Source: Zygaena filipendulae
Lineage: Eukaryota > Arthropoda > Insecta > Lepidoptera > Zygaenidae
DNA: 64,000 bases
NCBI GenBank assembly: GCA_907165275.2
Contig: OU015662.1
Span: 9,493,501 to 9,557,500, forward strand
Direction of reading: 5' to 3'
The position numbers and the translations under genes were made by a program. Position 1 is the first letter of the stretch. The number at the start of each line of letters is the position of its first letter. This document shows positions 45,901 through 54,690 of the stretch, piece by piece. The notes under the pieces were generated by a model. It did not search any database and was not told the origin of the DNA. It was given only the letters and a program-made list of their open reading frames with translations.

Positions 45901-46825
45901 GACCGGGTGTAAACCTGGTGCTTGGGTATTAAAACCTGATGACACCCGTGAACACCCTGAAAACTGGGTGTTTACTTGGTGGGTTTAAACCCTGTTGATT
46001 GCCCACCTATAAGTCGAAAATCGAATCTCTATTTGACTCGAGAACTCTGTGATAAAATGTAGTCAATTTTTTCATTATATCAACCTATCTTCATTCCAAA
46101 TTTCATCCGAAATTGTCCAGCCATTCCGCGTGAAAGTGTAACAAATATTCTATCACAATAACACACACATTCACAATTTTTTACATTTATTATTAAACTA
46201 GCTGTAACCGCGAGACTCCATCGGGAACTCTAAAAAGTAAAACACGGCTAAAGTGTAGATTCCAAGCACTAAAGATTTTTTAAAAGTTCCGAAGAACACC
46301 CCTTACCTACACCCCAACAAACTTTACCTATTTAAATTAATACCTACTAGCAGTTTCACCTGCATACTGGGATAAAAAATAATCCCCTTCTCTGTACCCC
46401 TGACAACGTGTACCCATAATATGTAAAATTTCACGCTGATCGGTAGAATAGTTAAGATGGTAAAGCGTGACGTTGCGTACATACTATATAACATGTTATA
46501 TAACACGTCCAGATCATTAACATTGTTAAACAATATTGCAACATAACAAGACTGTACAATATAACGATGTTATATAACCATTGTGGTTTCTCGTTCTTCA
46601 GTGCTATGGCCTATGCTATCGATAATGTCGTCGCTGAGAGGACGTTTCACTAGCTTTTACAAATTTACAATATTAGGATTGGTGGAGATTGCACTTACTG
46701 CCATAGAGCGTCATGTGGGAGGGCGGGCGGCTGGCTAGCACGGGTGTGGAGCCGTACCTCTCGGCCCCGGCGGACAGCCGCCCGCCCAGCGGCTTGAACG
46801 CTATCGGCCGGATCACGGACTTGCC
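30283..46825 (-). CDS. LZTS/Fez1-family coiled-coil protein, five C-terminal exons; N-terminus not established
   Basis: The exons in transcript order are 46825-46699, 45842-45725, 33602-33492, 32940-32712 and 30987-30283. They total 1290 nt (429 visible residues), and all junction phases close. The first visible exon encodes GKSVIRPIAFKP and YGSTPVL, matching the RPxAFKP segment of vertebrate LZTS1/2. A Ser/Pro/Ala-rich linker follows. The coiled coil contains LEDTEWSLCQRAGEIALLK, equivalent to the ETQWEVCQKSGEISLLK of LZTS1. The C-terminal part contains RRKWSEEKDKVLRYQKQLQL and NYVQMFRRSRTLEAEV, again close to the LZTS C-terminus. LZTS proteins are cytoplasmic or membrane-tethered scaffolds linked to Wnt, cytoskeletal and synaptic regulation; the insect role is uncertain. 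Vertebrate LZTS1 is about 600 residues, so roughly 150-200 N-terminal residues are missing here. An upstream exon is possibly at 57.9 kb. Family assignment is strong; the exact orthologue is open. Confidence 0.88.
31500..31740. repeat. Transposon tail fragment in LZTS-like intron
   Basis: Contains a poly-T run, cgcctgatggaaagcgacga, and gattaccttctctctggtca. The last part recurs near 44137. These are typical landmarks of lepidopteran non-LTR tails. The boundaries are approximate. Confidence 0.4.
31754..32475. mobile_element. Possible inverted-repeat element (ggtgaatttttcaag ends)
   Basis: aggtgaatttttcaag near 31756 faces cttgaaaaattcacc near 32454. Between them are two tgaattggccaatt palindromes and a GC-rich gcgagccaagcaagcgcagc segment. 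The boundaries are uncertain, and it could be two nested elements. Confidence 0.4.
32493..32635. mobile_element. 143-bp MITE, TIR cggggttagccaagtt, beside LZTS splice donor
   Basis: cggggttagccaagtt (32493-32508) and aacttggctaaccccg (32620-32635) are perfect 16-bp inverted repeats. The interior also folds (aactagttttgcgtg, cacgtgaaaactag). It starts 76 bp downstream of the donor of the exon ending at 32712. Confidence 0.8.
32712..32940 (-). CDS. LZTS-like coding exon with Fez1-domain core
   Basis: The acceptor (minus) is gtgttgcag and the donor gttggt. Encodes STSERLRVREVVVRGPRAL to DTEWSLCQRAGEIALLKTQL and KDAQ. GC content is extreme (roughly three quarters by eye), which creates several overlapping spurious open frames on both strands. 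Confidence 0.9.
33492..33602 (-). CDS. LZTS-like coding exon (linker)
   Basis: The acceptor (minus) is actatttccag and the donor gtattg. Encodes SKCSSVLIGADSKEPAPAP, then SPADSGVSELERDHHDY. Enters after two codon bases and leaves with two (111 nt). It is GC-rich. Confidence 0.82.
33653..33850 (+). repeat. 'ctagctgtgccccgcggtttcacccg' repeat beside LZTS-like exon
   Basis: Starts actagctgtgccccgcggtt and has tgccagcgaaagtcccgtta and agacagacagacagagaaaa. It begins about 50 bp upstream, in transcript terms, of the exon at 33602. Confidence 0.72.
33885..33980. repeat. 'gtaacttatttagtcccgag' repeat, reverse of 54454
   Basis: Contains ccccgtctcgggactaaata, agttactttcacccctagga and taacaatgta. The same block in reverse orientation lies at about 54452-54515. 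Confidence 0.5.
35274..35620 (+). repeat. Non-LTR retrotransposon 3' fragment (gcaataaggccgcc tail)
   Basis: Ends with agcaataaggccgcctttta and then gcaataaagtatatttgaat, like the tail at 60790. The upstream part (ggtgttccggtctcggtcgg) is GC-richer and may be a remnant of the element's 3' region. It lies in the large LZTS-like intron. Confidence 0.55.
35960..37800. other. LZTS-like large intron, segment upstream of the LTR element
   Basis: A TTA-type tail (gaaataaagattattattat, about 36320-36350), a fragment with ctgacgaactaaatagaatt (36680) related to the CRE-MITE ends, and two 'cccgcggtttcacccg' copies at 37125-37292 and 37293-37530. No exon was identified. Confidence 0.45.
37125..37530 (+). 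repeat. Two adjacent 'cccgcggtttcacccg' family units
   Basis: A head-damaged first unit (gtatgcaaaatttcatggtg, ttataatattaagg) is followed directly by a second that starts actagctgtcccgcgcggtt and contains a taggggtagaattttca body. Confidence 0.6.
37812..38064 (+). repeat. 5' LTR (253 bp)
   Basis: Starts tgtagaggttgaacgctgtt and ends cccgggacgttaca. Contains AATAAA near 37978. No difference from the 3' LTR was seen on reading. Confidence 0.95.
38065..38082 (+). promoter_or_regulatory. Candidate primer binding site
   Basis: The 18 nt directly after the 5' LTR, tggtggaggcgccgggta, begin with TGG as expected for pairing to a tRNA CCA end. The tRNA was not identified. A similar gtggtagaggcacc lies 34 bp on. 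Confidence 0.55.
38285..40132 (+). CDS. Retrotransposon Gag-protease-integrase C-terminus fusion ORF (615 aa)
   Basis: A single uninterrupted frame. Residues 1 to about 160 look like a Gag capsid region (HDFFKQFETIAAINNWADD, LTGAASHFYRRI, FLEEFSTI, DFLYRLEGLATKAGI). There is no CCHC zinc knuckle. A Pro/Arg-rich linker (about 165-250) follows. A retropepsin domain has the catalytic DSGAS at 283-287 and the ILG flap-end motif at 352-354 (VILGQDFL). After a charged region (about 400-540), the C-terminus (about 553-611) has KVYTPKR, QYKDPYHIIR and HHNRLKPFW, which resembles the GPY/F-type C-terminal module of Gypsy integrases. The polymerase and integrase core that normally lie between are missing without loss of frame. 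Gypsy assignment is inferred from the 4-bp duplication and the integrase tail. Confidence 0.85.
   Translation: MAKYTGRSDCHDFFKQFETIAAINNWADDTKTIIISAYLTGAASHFYRRITIEPITYEALKAAFLEEFSTIQDHTANFYYAKQDANESAIDFLYRLEGLATKAGIYSDKIIIQQFLSNVSYYFKSRLALQVFNSVKELKLSLLQSEEIFKKEREVANLPIKLKGPLNEILPGPQSSGDCRAPRQGFQAPRVSPIPPSTYETTPGLSWRSKTQTIPAERTNERTNAGERRPPYNLRSQRPQNFRPVNQMADGVEDHTRMKLEDQETLPSVKTTINGENVIALIDSGASISGISFEFCKKIKINPNPIDNDIIVKAVDGNRLKVVGKVCLNCIIETNSFSVTFLVINEFATDVILGQDFLTDNLAIVNFRDKCIDLGKCIVPFSKKETQKDPSSMQMVSEPHHGTVKLLKDDYIFVCETAHAINTTAGDEIANKSREFSVNEKDEDCDDKKVKNVVELALDDGIELYKKDAMRFENEQRREKSRNNDFCKQIKSRIELSSRHVCQDLFIRNNNRDVRRRMNNSYINKAIRSIAQMKQQVKFDRKLSYKRFFENPLKVYTPKRVTGTARKLSRQYKDPYHIIRCLPNNNYRIRKTSNAHGQRIDVHHNRLKPFWLRII
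40133..41104 (+). other. Non-coding 3' internal region and polypurine tract of the LTR element
   Basis: About 970 bp without a convincing frame; no envelope. It ends in a T-run and C-run followed by the short purine tract gggaggga directly before the 3' LTR. Confidence 0.6.
41105..41357 (+). repeat. 3' LTR (253 bp)
   Basis: Same start, end and length as the 5' LTR, followed by the gtac duplication. Confidence 0.95.
41498..41632 (-). repeat. 'cccgcggtttcacccg' repeat, truncated reverse copy
   Basis: gaatgtgagttgtttgttgg, gttacgctttcacgccttaa and cactgtcaggggtacaaaaa are family landmarks. The GC-rich head is missing. Confidence 0.55.
41641..41832 (+). repeat. Non-LTR 3' tail (gaataaatgatttgaatttg)
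   Basis: Contains actgacagcgtgctactgga and agcttcttttctttagccat, and ends ttgaataaatgatttgaatt tgaatttg. An inverted relative lies at about 44331-44481. Confidence 0.6.
42721..42840 (+). repeat. 'ttaaccgacttt...ggaggttct' repeat fragment
   Basis: Starts ttaaccgactttaaaaaagg and continues through tgtgattgtgaactgatttt. It is AT-rich and truncated. Confidence 0.55.
43290..43390. repeat. GC-rich gtgcgtacacac-ended fragment
   Basis: A short GC-rich block (ggtgcgtacacacaggcgca through ccggtgaccgcgcggg) in AT-rich intron. A related ggtgcgtgtacacaagg lies near 43938, which suggests a transposon end rather than an exon. The phase of neighbouring LZTS-like exons does not call for an exon here. Confidence 0.35.
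44331..44481 (-). repeat. Non-LTR 3' fragment, inverted relative of 41641
   Basis: Contains ctggagagaagctactgcac and ccagtagcacgctgtctatt, complementary to landmarks of the 41641 copy. Confidence 0.5.
45389..45620. repeat. Direct repeat pair (ttgacgactgcctgctggtt)
   Basis: The block ttgacgactgcctgctggtt followed by ttctaa and attaat recurs after about 155 bp (about 45390 and 45545). It lies just 3' (in transcript terms) of the LZTS-like exon at 45725. Confidence 0.55.
45725..45842 (-). CDS. LZTS-like coding exon (Ser/Pro/Ala linker)
   Basis: The acceptor (minus) is acccgcag, with a ttctaat branch-like motif about 24 nt upstream, and the donor is gtacgt. Encodes SSDVREARWFGSPQPASLSA to LHHRHNSAIV. 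Phase (in 1, out 2) is exactly what its neighbours require. Sequence conservation is low, so support rests on phase, GC content and splice sites. Confidence 0.7.
45886..46011. mobile_element. 126-bp MITE, TIR tatagatgggcaa, beside LZTS splice acceptor
   Basis: tatagatgggcaa (45886-45898) faces ttgcccacctata (45999-46011). The interior is rich in gggtgttta-type inverted segments. Related to the element at 7009. Only 43 bp separate it from the exon start at 45842, and the predicted branch point lies inside that gap. Confidence 0.72.
46196..46470 (+). repeat. 'ctagctgt...' repeat fragments in LZTS-like intron
   Basis: aactagctgtaaccgcgaga with cgggaactct, then a second fragment with ctagcagtttcacctgcata, gtacccctgacaacgtgtac and taaaatttcacgctgatcgg. 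Confidence 0.55.
46473..46655. mobile_element. Palindrome-rich element, second copy
   Basis: Shares ataacatgttatataacacg, tctcgttcttcagtgctatg and aatgtcgtcgctgagaggac with 3832-4177. It ends about 45 bp from the donor of the LZTS-like exon at 46699. Confidence 0.6.
46699..46825 (-). CDS. LZTS-like coding exon (RPIAFKP segment)
   Basis: The acceptor (minus) is gttcgttacag and the donor gtaagt. Encodes GKSVIRPIAFKPLGGRLSAG to SRPPSHMTLYG plus one base. RPIAFKP matches the LZTS1 RPTAFKP motif. Enters in phase 0, so a further upstream coding exon is required. Confidence 0.85.
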
Positions 46826-47548
46826 CTGTAACGAACAACAACATAATCTTTAAATAATACTAGTAGTATTAAGCATACCGCCATTTTGTTTGCGACTTAA
46901 TAAATTATAAATACATAAATAAATATAAAGTGTTTATTTCAGATTTCCTCCATAATTATGATAAAAATTATTATAATAACAATAATAAACTTTATTGAAC
47001 CAATATTATGAAACAAAAGTAGGTAACCCCACCTCCCAAACTAGGAAAACCTGTATTTTGGTAGGTGGTGTCTTCCGCATATGTGTGTACAAAATTTACT
47101 ATTATCAAGTAATGCATAAAATTATTACAAAATACTATTAGGTATCTACCGTCCATATCCGTTTCGATATGATGGATAGGTGTTTGAAAAAATAGTACAG
47201 TTAGGTGGATTCAGAGGGATATTATGAAAAAAAAAATCTATAATAATATTATTATATTATGTCGATTGTTTTTTATTTTTAATAGGCATATATACACTAG
47301 TTAACTAAAGTTGTTATTAATTAACGTTAGTAACATGACCAATTAACGAAAGTAATTAGCACAAATTAATTTAAATCGCTATCGCTTATGCAACGTGCCC
47401 TCGTGATAAATACAGGGTCAATAGCAAAGGGGTACCAAACTGAAAGCGTATCAATTGATGATAAGTCCACAACGGCTTTGTTTAAATATAATCATTTCCT
47501 AGAGGGCAATGTCAGGTTCAAGCTCTCGATCATTCAAGTTTACACATT

Positions 47549-47653
47549 CTAACTAAAATTATAAATGCAAATGTTAGTTTGTTTTTTAAACTTTCGCACC
47601 TTAAGTAGTAGTAGTAGTAAATTACGCGGGTGAAACAGCGGGGCACAGCTAGT
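47549..47653 (-). repeat. 'cccgcggtttcacccg' repeat, deleted reverse copy
   Basis: ttataaatgcaaatgttagt joined by deletion to acgcgggtgaaacagcgggg and cacagctagt, with a gta-triplet run (agtagtagtagtagtaaa) at the joint. Confidence 0.6.
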
Positions 47654-49268
47654 AATAATGATATTATACCTACGATAAAAAACCTTTATATATGTGTAAT
47701 AGTCAGGGAAAAGGATTAATGCCGCTTTTGTTGCTCGACTTGGCGGGGGCACTGCCGTGCCCCCAGATAATATAAAAGTTCAATGACGATCGATTTTGTA
47801 TACACAGATATAGAATAATTATAACGAGATAACTTTTGCATAAATATTGACTTTGGCACCCCTTTTAAGAATAATCCTGCACACACCTACATTCGTCGTG
47901 ATCCTATCTGCCTATACTCACGGACCATGGAGCGTAACTAATGGGGATCTAGCAAAATCCTATGTGCCTTATGTCTGCTGTATCATTAATTATGTGTATA
48001 ATCCATGTATCTCATGTTATGAGTTACTTGTACGAGAACGCGTATCGGAATTTGAAAGGAGTGATACAAAACTGATTCATTACATACGGCATACCTAAGC
48101 ATTGTATTGGTATACGTGGGTACTTCATGATTAAATATTTTAAATACAAATAAATATTCTTTTCAACATTGGAATTTGGAAACATTTGGAATTGTATTTA
48201 TTTATTTATTGGAGAAAAAGTTACAGTTGGGATTTAAAGAAAAAAAGGATAGTCCTTACTCTGATTTAAATCTGTGATCAGAATTCGTGTGCACGAAATT
48301 GAGATCTTGTTTAACCATTCGATTGAATTAAAAACCAAAGATCATGGATCAAAAAGAGACGGGAAACATACATATCGGTTTCTGTTTAAAACGCTATATA
48401 TAAGAATTTGATATTCTTTGCCATAAGCATAGGCGGAGCCGCCCATCACAAGCAATTGGTTGCTTTAAGGAAAACACCAAACTCTGATGCCTAATCTACT
48501 TTTACGCTTTTTATACGCACGCTGCCCTGATTCATTGTTGAAAAGCAACGTTTCGCGGTAAGAAACCGATATGTAGAGTTCCCGAAGTGGTTGTGTCATT
48601 CGACTGTCTTTGTCCACGACACGCACTACATTACAAATTGTCTTTTTAAACCACCTTCACTTACTGTTACATAGGACAGTTAAGTTAATAGCCATCTTAA
48701 TATTATAGTTATCTCGTTTGTGGCGCACGAAATTGACATTTGGTACGCAACCGACGCGGCGACGCATCGAAATGTCACGACAAGGGACGCAAAGGTCAGG
48801 CGCACCGCGCAGCTCTGTGGCACGACGCTACTCTTCTGCCACTGTCAGTGGACCACAAACCGCCGCAGATCCCGTTAAACAATACATCCTAATAGTCCGG
48901 TATATTAGGTTGTTGACGAGTGAAAGCCGTACCGAAAACACGCGTGTCACCTATTTCAGTCACCTTTCAGCATCTATTTTGGACCCTGAGCAGGAAACTG
49001 TGTTTCAAGGGAGCCATGTTTTAAATTGGGGAACAATCTAACATTGTCATTGGCGATTCGCCATCATTGAAGAAGTATAGATGAAGAGATTTTTATTATT
49101 AAAAAACATTGTCATTGATAAATTATAATTATAGACGCCATTATTGAAGAAGAAGTATTATAATTATCTGTGGTCCGGTGAAGCACTCACCAAAAGTGCG
49201 TGAAGATACCAAGCTCCTTAACCGAGTTGATCTACAATCGTTAACGCATACAAATTTTTATCTATGTA

Positions 49269-49702
49269 TTACTAGATGTGCCCCGCGGTTTCACACGCGT
49301 GAGTTGTGGAATTCCCGCAGGAACTCCAAAGTAGCCTAATGTATTCCTTATAACATAAGCTAATTAGCAGTGAAAGTTCCGTCAATATCGGTCCAACCGT
49401 TTCGGAGATTCACCCGCGTGAGTTTCGGAATTCCCGCAGGAACAATAACGAACACAATTTGGTGCAGTCGTTTGGAAGTTATGCGCTTAGCAACACATTT
49501 GGCGATTCATTTTTATTATATAGATAAAACAAAGTCCTCCACCGCGTCTGTATGCCTGTCTGTCTGTCAGTTGGCGATAAACTCAAAACCTACTGAACGG
49601 ATTTTCATGCGGTTTTCACCGATAGATAGATTCCAGGGAAAGGTATACGCATCTCGCGGGAACTCCAAAATTACCGCGTGTGAAACCGCGGGGACAGCTA
49701 GT
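49269..49702. repeat. Head-to-head 'cccgcggtttcacccg' copies
   Basis: A plus copy (49269 on: tagatgtgccccgcggtttc) restarts internally at about 49410 (ttcacccgcgtgagtttcgg). A reverse copy follows (about 49505-49702: caaagtcctccaccgcgtct, ending accgcgggg acagctagt). Confidence 0.65.
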
Positions 49703-50066
49703 TAATCATATAAAAAAGCATCAGTGTGACTGTGTGACGGAGCGGAGGCGAGTTTAGAATGAATTGAATTAAACACTCTGGTGATCTATAAGCACAGGCC
49801 CCACAGAGTTATCCACATCAATGGAGGTTTATTACCTGCCTATAATTGGTCATGTCTAGCAAAAAACTGAGGGCGACGAAGCGGAGTGAACTGCCGATGG
49901 ACAAATGTCTGAAGGAATACCTCACATTCAGTGACGTAGAACCAAGTTATACTTTTAAGGTATCAAATCAACGCTTTATTTTAAACTACAATGCATAAGG
50001 TCAAGGTTCTTGTGCTTATAAACTCAAGATGGTTTTGTTTGCAATTCTCCAAACGCTTTTTCATCC

Positions 50067-50258
50067 ATAATGGATTATTATTTATTCCATTTATTCAATG
50101 GGAAAGTAACTGTCTGTTATCTTTTAACGTCTAAACTACTCAACCAATCAACATGTAATTTTGCATACACGTTATCAAGGGTTAAAAAAGACACATCCCA
50201 GAATCTCCGCAGGAACTCCCAAAGTTAACGCGGATAAAACCGCGGGACACAGCTAGTC
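50067..50258 (-). repeat. 'cccgcggtttcacccg' repeat, reverse copy
   Basis: Contains gcatacacgttatcaagggt, ctccgcaggaactcccaaag and gataaaaccgcgggacacag. Confidence 0.65.
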
Positions 50259-50502
50259 AAATATAAAACGGTCCGCTGATTTCGTATTTGCAAATTATAC
50301 ATATTTTCTATGACAGGTGAGTGATAATCCTTGAATATAGGGTATTGGTAATTAATAAACAATTTGATATCTAATAGGTACATACGTAATTCCTATGAGA
50401 CATTTTGATAAATGACCAAAACTGATCGCATGCAAATTGCAGTCGAACTTATCATGCATTGCACTAACTGTTATGTGACCCTGGTATAATGGCTTTTGGC
50501 GG

Positions 50503-50665
50503 AGTAAGTAATAGCTGTCCCCCGCGGTTCCACCCGCGGTGATTTCGGATTTCCCTTGGGAATTTCAGGATAAAATATAGATATTCCGCATGAAAATCCG
50601 TCGCGTAGTTTTAAAGATCTAAGCAAACATAGAGACAGACAGATGGGAAGCGACTTTGTTTTATA
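50503..50665 (+). repeat. 'ctagctgt' repeat variant with aagatctaagca segment
   Basis: atagctgtcccccgcggttc, cccgcggtgatttcggattt, tagttttaaagatctaagca and agacagacagatgggaagcg. Same subfamily as 12392. Confidence 0.65.
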
Positions 50666-51921
50666 TTATGTAATGATTATAAATTTATAGTCATTTTTAA
50701 AAATGTGAACAGTAAAGACAGGACATGCGCCATATTTTTTTTAAAAAACAACATTCATATTTTTCTTTTAATTGGTTATAATTTATACACGTCATTCATT
50801 TTTACCCTCAATGATTTCATTCGATAAACTAGAATAGAATAACTAAAGCATATTCTTCTGAGGCAGGTACATATTACATTTTTGACGTAGTTGAATCTTA
50901 TTGCCATTAAAATAAAGTTCAGACTCTCTGACTGACAATTTTTTTCATATTTTAGACGCTAACTGTACATTAGGAACAAATAGAGCTTTAGTAGTATAAC
51001 AGCCGCAACGTTTTAAGTAAAGATTTTTAAAACAAATCTGCCGCAATCAGAGACGTTCAATTAATTAATGTTAATTGGCATTTACCAAATTATGGTTAAA
51101 TTTTAATCAAAAGTACCCATGATCCTATAAACAAATACAGTAATAATATGTGTGTGCAAGATGGTAACTCTACAATATTTATGTTCGATCTACATCCTAG
51201 CAACATCGCCGTAGCCTCAGCCTAACAAATAAAAAATAGACTCTTCATCTCTATTTTTAAGCAACACAGGATATGAAATGGCAGACAAGTTAAATAATGG
51301 GGCACGCCACCTGTACCTTTCTTGTAATAAATGTTTTTGTATAATAGATATATAGATAGATATAACTCTTTATTGTACACCAAATATTTTAGTCAATATT
51401 TCGATTGTTACCTGTTTTGTGAGCCCAATAAATAAATAAATAAATACTCAATATAACAGATCTATACTCATCACATTTATCTATTTATATCATACTATTC
51501 TGTAACTTTTACTGTAATTGTGTGCTGGTAAATAAAAAATTCTTTTATTTATTTATTTATTAAAAAAAAATGTGAATGTGTAACCCATAGGTAACAATGG
51601 TTAACAAATATTATACTTACTAGTAGTGTTAGAACATTGTACAAGTCATCAGAAATTTTCAGACACACATTATTAATTTTCCATATTTAGTACAATAATC
51701 ATTTTGTAAACACTTCCTCTGTTTGTAGTATCCATAAAGTATGGTATTTCCTGGTATTTCCCTCTAGTGTCTCTATTTAATATTCCTTACTCTGTGGTCA
51801 CGTGTAGTACACGCATTGGGTGGTTCAATATGATTTATTGATACGGAACCACCGCGGCTGCTATTAGCTGCTATTAGTTAGTTTCCCAGTGCGCAACGTG
51901 GGTACAGTCCACCACAAAATA

Positions 51922-52145
51922 TCCTTTCTATTATAAATGCGATGTGATGTGAGTTGATTTGTTTAGTTGTTTGTTACGCTTTTACACCTTAGCGGCTCAA
52001 TCGATCGCCATGAAATTTTGCTTACATGTTGTCACAGAATGTTGTTGATACAGAGTAACAGAGAAGGACATAGGGTACTGTTTATCCCGGAACTTCTGCG
52101 GAAAACTACAAAATTATCGCGGGTGAAACTGCGCGAAACAGCTAG
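51922..52145 (-). repeat. 'cccgcggtttcacccg' repeat, reverse copy
   Basis: ttctattataaatgcgatgt, ttttacaccttagcggctca, aaggacatagggtactgttt, and the mirrored head cgcgggtgaaactgcgcgaa. Confidence 0.65.
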
Positions 52146-52212
52146 TGAGTAAATAAAACTTAATTTTAGTTACAGGCGTATTGTAACCCACCATCGTCGT
52201 CAGTACGTCAAT

Positions 52213-52540
52213 GGGGATGTTGACTACTTTTGAAAATCAAAAAAATTCTAATTAGTCCGTCAGTTAGAAAATAAAAAAAAACAATAGACACGTATATTTT
52301 GCTTTTCAAATAAATTAAAATATACAGAGATAAAGCGCATTAAAGTTTAGTGTGAGTGGGTCGTGACGTCACTAACCGATAAAACCGCCATACAAACTGT
52401 CCGTATAGTGACGTCACGCGAAATTTCAACTCAATATATCGCTGTTTTTATGATTACGTAAAAAAAATAAAAAATACATGACCAATATTTTTTATTAATC
52501 TACAAGACGGACTAAAAATAAAAAAATAGTCAACATGCCC
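52213..52540. mobile_element. CRE-MITE family, best full copy
   Basis: The ends ggggatgttgacta and tagtcaacatgccc are inverted with one mismatch, and the inner ends attagtccgtc/gacggacta are also inverted. Exact TGACGTCA sites lie at 52364-52371 and 52409-52416. The body landmark aaagcgcattaaagtttag is shared with the three copies in Ir25a introns. Confidence 0.85.
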
Positions 52541-53061
52541 ATTCCCATCTGCAAACTTCTAGAATAACTGAATTCTGGCACACCACTTGGGAGATGCAGA
52601 GCTTCATAGAAAGTGGACAAAGCTATACAGAACTAAAACCACTGATATTCTTAACTTTGAAAAAACTTCAATTACTTAAATTTAGTTAAAGTACGTACTT
52701 GACGAGTAGGTAATAAGGTTAAAGTTAAGTAAACGTTAAGTCGACTGTACGTTGCGCCTTTATAAATACAATAATGCTGCAGTATATGTGTGTGTTATTG
52801 CTTTATTAGTTGAGATTTTACTTGTTTATACAGTTATTCGAGCTTGAGTATTAAGCGGGTTACATATTGAAATGGCATGCGACATGACAAAATACTAGTA
52901 GATTTTGAAGAACACACACTGAAATTTTAAAGGGTTGTTTCAGTTTAGTTGTTTCTTCTTTTAATGTCACTAATAATTTCGCGCGATTCATTTTCGTATT
53001 CAAAAATAACTCAAAAACTTTAATTCATAGCGCCATCGACGCGAATTTAGGTAGGTATATG

Positions 53062-54198
53062 TAGGGGAGCGGGGGGCATGTTGTTGTTACAGGGGTAAGA
53101 AGTTACATGCCTTTTTTACCGGTATTTTAAACTCTTTGGTGGACATAATTGGACTCGTTTGTTTTCTTATAACATCATCCATTACATAAAAATGATAAGT
53201 GACCCGCCAAGTGCCCAGCTGCTAGGTTGTGTGCATGAGTCTAGATTTCAACCAAGAAAGGAAAAAAATCCTTTACGAAATTTTTGATTCCTGATGTTTA
53301 TATTTTTTATTTTCTCAAAATGTTTAAGCCTGAACGTTCAGAATATATCTACCATTAATTTGCAATATTGTTTTTTTCTACTATCGATATCCATTAATGG
53401 TGACTTCAATTTATATTAAAAAACGTGCCATGGGGCAGGTAGTTACAATTTTTTGGGGTAAGTTGTTACATATAAGATTGGGTAGAATGTTAAGAATGCA
53501 AAATGTGAGCCCAAGTCAAATGTGTAACAAAAACGTTCACTCATTTGCATTTGCATTAATTGCAATTCTGATGAAGCCTAATTTAATATTAGTATGTGAT
53601 ATTGTTACCTACCTCTATATAAATAACTATATATTTTTCTATAATATACCTAAGTACCTTACAATGTTGGAATCCAAAATATTTTAGTTTGCTAAAAGTT
53701 TATTAAAATAACTAATGAGCATAAATAATTTACTACAAGTTGTTAATTGCAGACGAAGTTTATGTGTTTTTATATAAAATTTAAAAAAGTTCCTGCCAAA
53801 GTTATATTACTTTTCTCCAAAAATTACGATATAGGTAGATAATATTATAATTCTCATAAATGTTAAAAGACTGTTTAGTGATCTCTTTTGTTTATAACGT
53901 TTTGAAATGAAAAAAAAATATTAATCATTGATGATTTTGTTCATTTACCTACCGTAACATCGTGCCCCAAGAATGTAACAACTTGCCCCAAATCTGGGGT
54001 AAGTTGTTACAATCGACTTTTTTGGTTAAATTGTCCATTGTGAAAAAATTACATAAATTTTAATAACTTTTCGATCACATTTTAATAGCTGAATAGACAT
54101 ACTAACGATAAAAGGAATCAAATGTATAAATTATTTGATGCCTTTTGTCATATTGACAATTATCTAAAAATTGTAACAACGTGCCCCCCGCTCCCCTA
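53062..54198. mobile_element. 1.14-kb inverted-repeat element with ggggagcggggggca ends
   Basis: The left end taggggagcggggggcatgt and right end acgtgccccccgctccccta are complements with one mismatch. Inside, ggggtaagttgttac-like motifs recur in both orientations (about 53092, 53430-53470, 53962-54012). There is no transposase; the 96-codon frame at 53397 is not recognisable. A non-autonomous DNA transposon is the best reading. Confidence 0.78.
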
Positions 54199-54451
54199 TA
54201 TACGATTTTTGGCGGCAATCCAGGATATCGGTACTGTAATTTACGTATACTTTTGTGTCCATAAAAAAGTAGATTTGGTTCTATTTTATGGTGCAGTATT
54301 AGACAGTAAGTTTTACAGTGGCGATTTTCTATGTACGCATGAATATAAATCACGTTAGTGGCCGCCGAGAGTTTCTAGAGAAAGATTTGCAATCTATAGC
54401 ACCATAAATTGCAAATCGAAACTGTAAAACGAGGCTAATAAAATAGTACAT

Positions 54452-54552
54452 TGTTATCCTAGGGGTGAAAGTAACTTATTTAGTGCCGAGACGGGGTTGG
54501 GTCGCCAATAGATCGAGGGACTAAATAAGTCTTTCTCCCGAGGATAACACTG
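54452..54552. repeat. 'gtaacttatttagtgccgag' repeat
   Basis: ttatcctaggggtgaaagta, acttatttagtgccgagacg and a mirrored gactaaataagtctttctcc followed by gaggataaca make a local palindrome. Inverted relative at 33885. Confidence 0.55.
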
Positions 54553-54642
54553 TGCTTTTCATTACGAATGCAAGGAAAGTCAAAATAAAAATAGAAATTA
54601 GCTAAAGAAAAAAATGAGTGAATTTTTATTTTACATAAATCA

Positions 54643-54690
54643 ACCATTAGGTGTGCTACTGGCCAGTAAGTATGCCCCTATGACATAAAA
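54643..54690 (+). repeat. Short non-LTR/SINE tail fragment
   Basis: accattaggtgtgctactgg and gcccctatgacataaaaaaa match the end of the copy at 15830. Confidence 0.5.

Noticed and set aside
48718..49041. 107-codon plus-strand frame with GC-rich start
   Set aside because: Arg/Ser/Thr-rich, no domain, open in a second frame as well; more likely a transposon fragment than an exon.
53397..53687. 96-codon plus-strand frame inside the 1.14-kb element as a transposase
   Set aside because: Too short, no catalytic motif, and it reads through the repeated ggggtaagttgttac motif.
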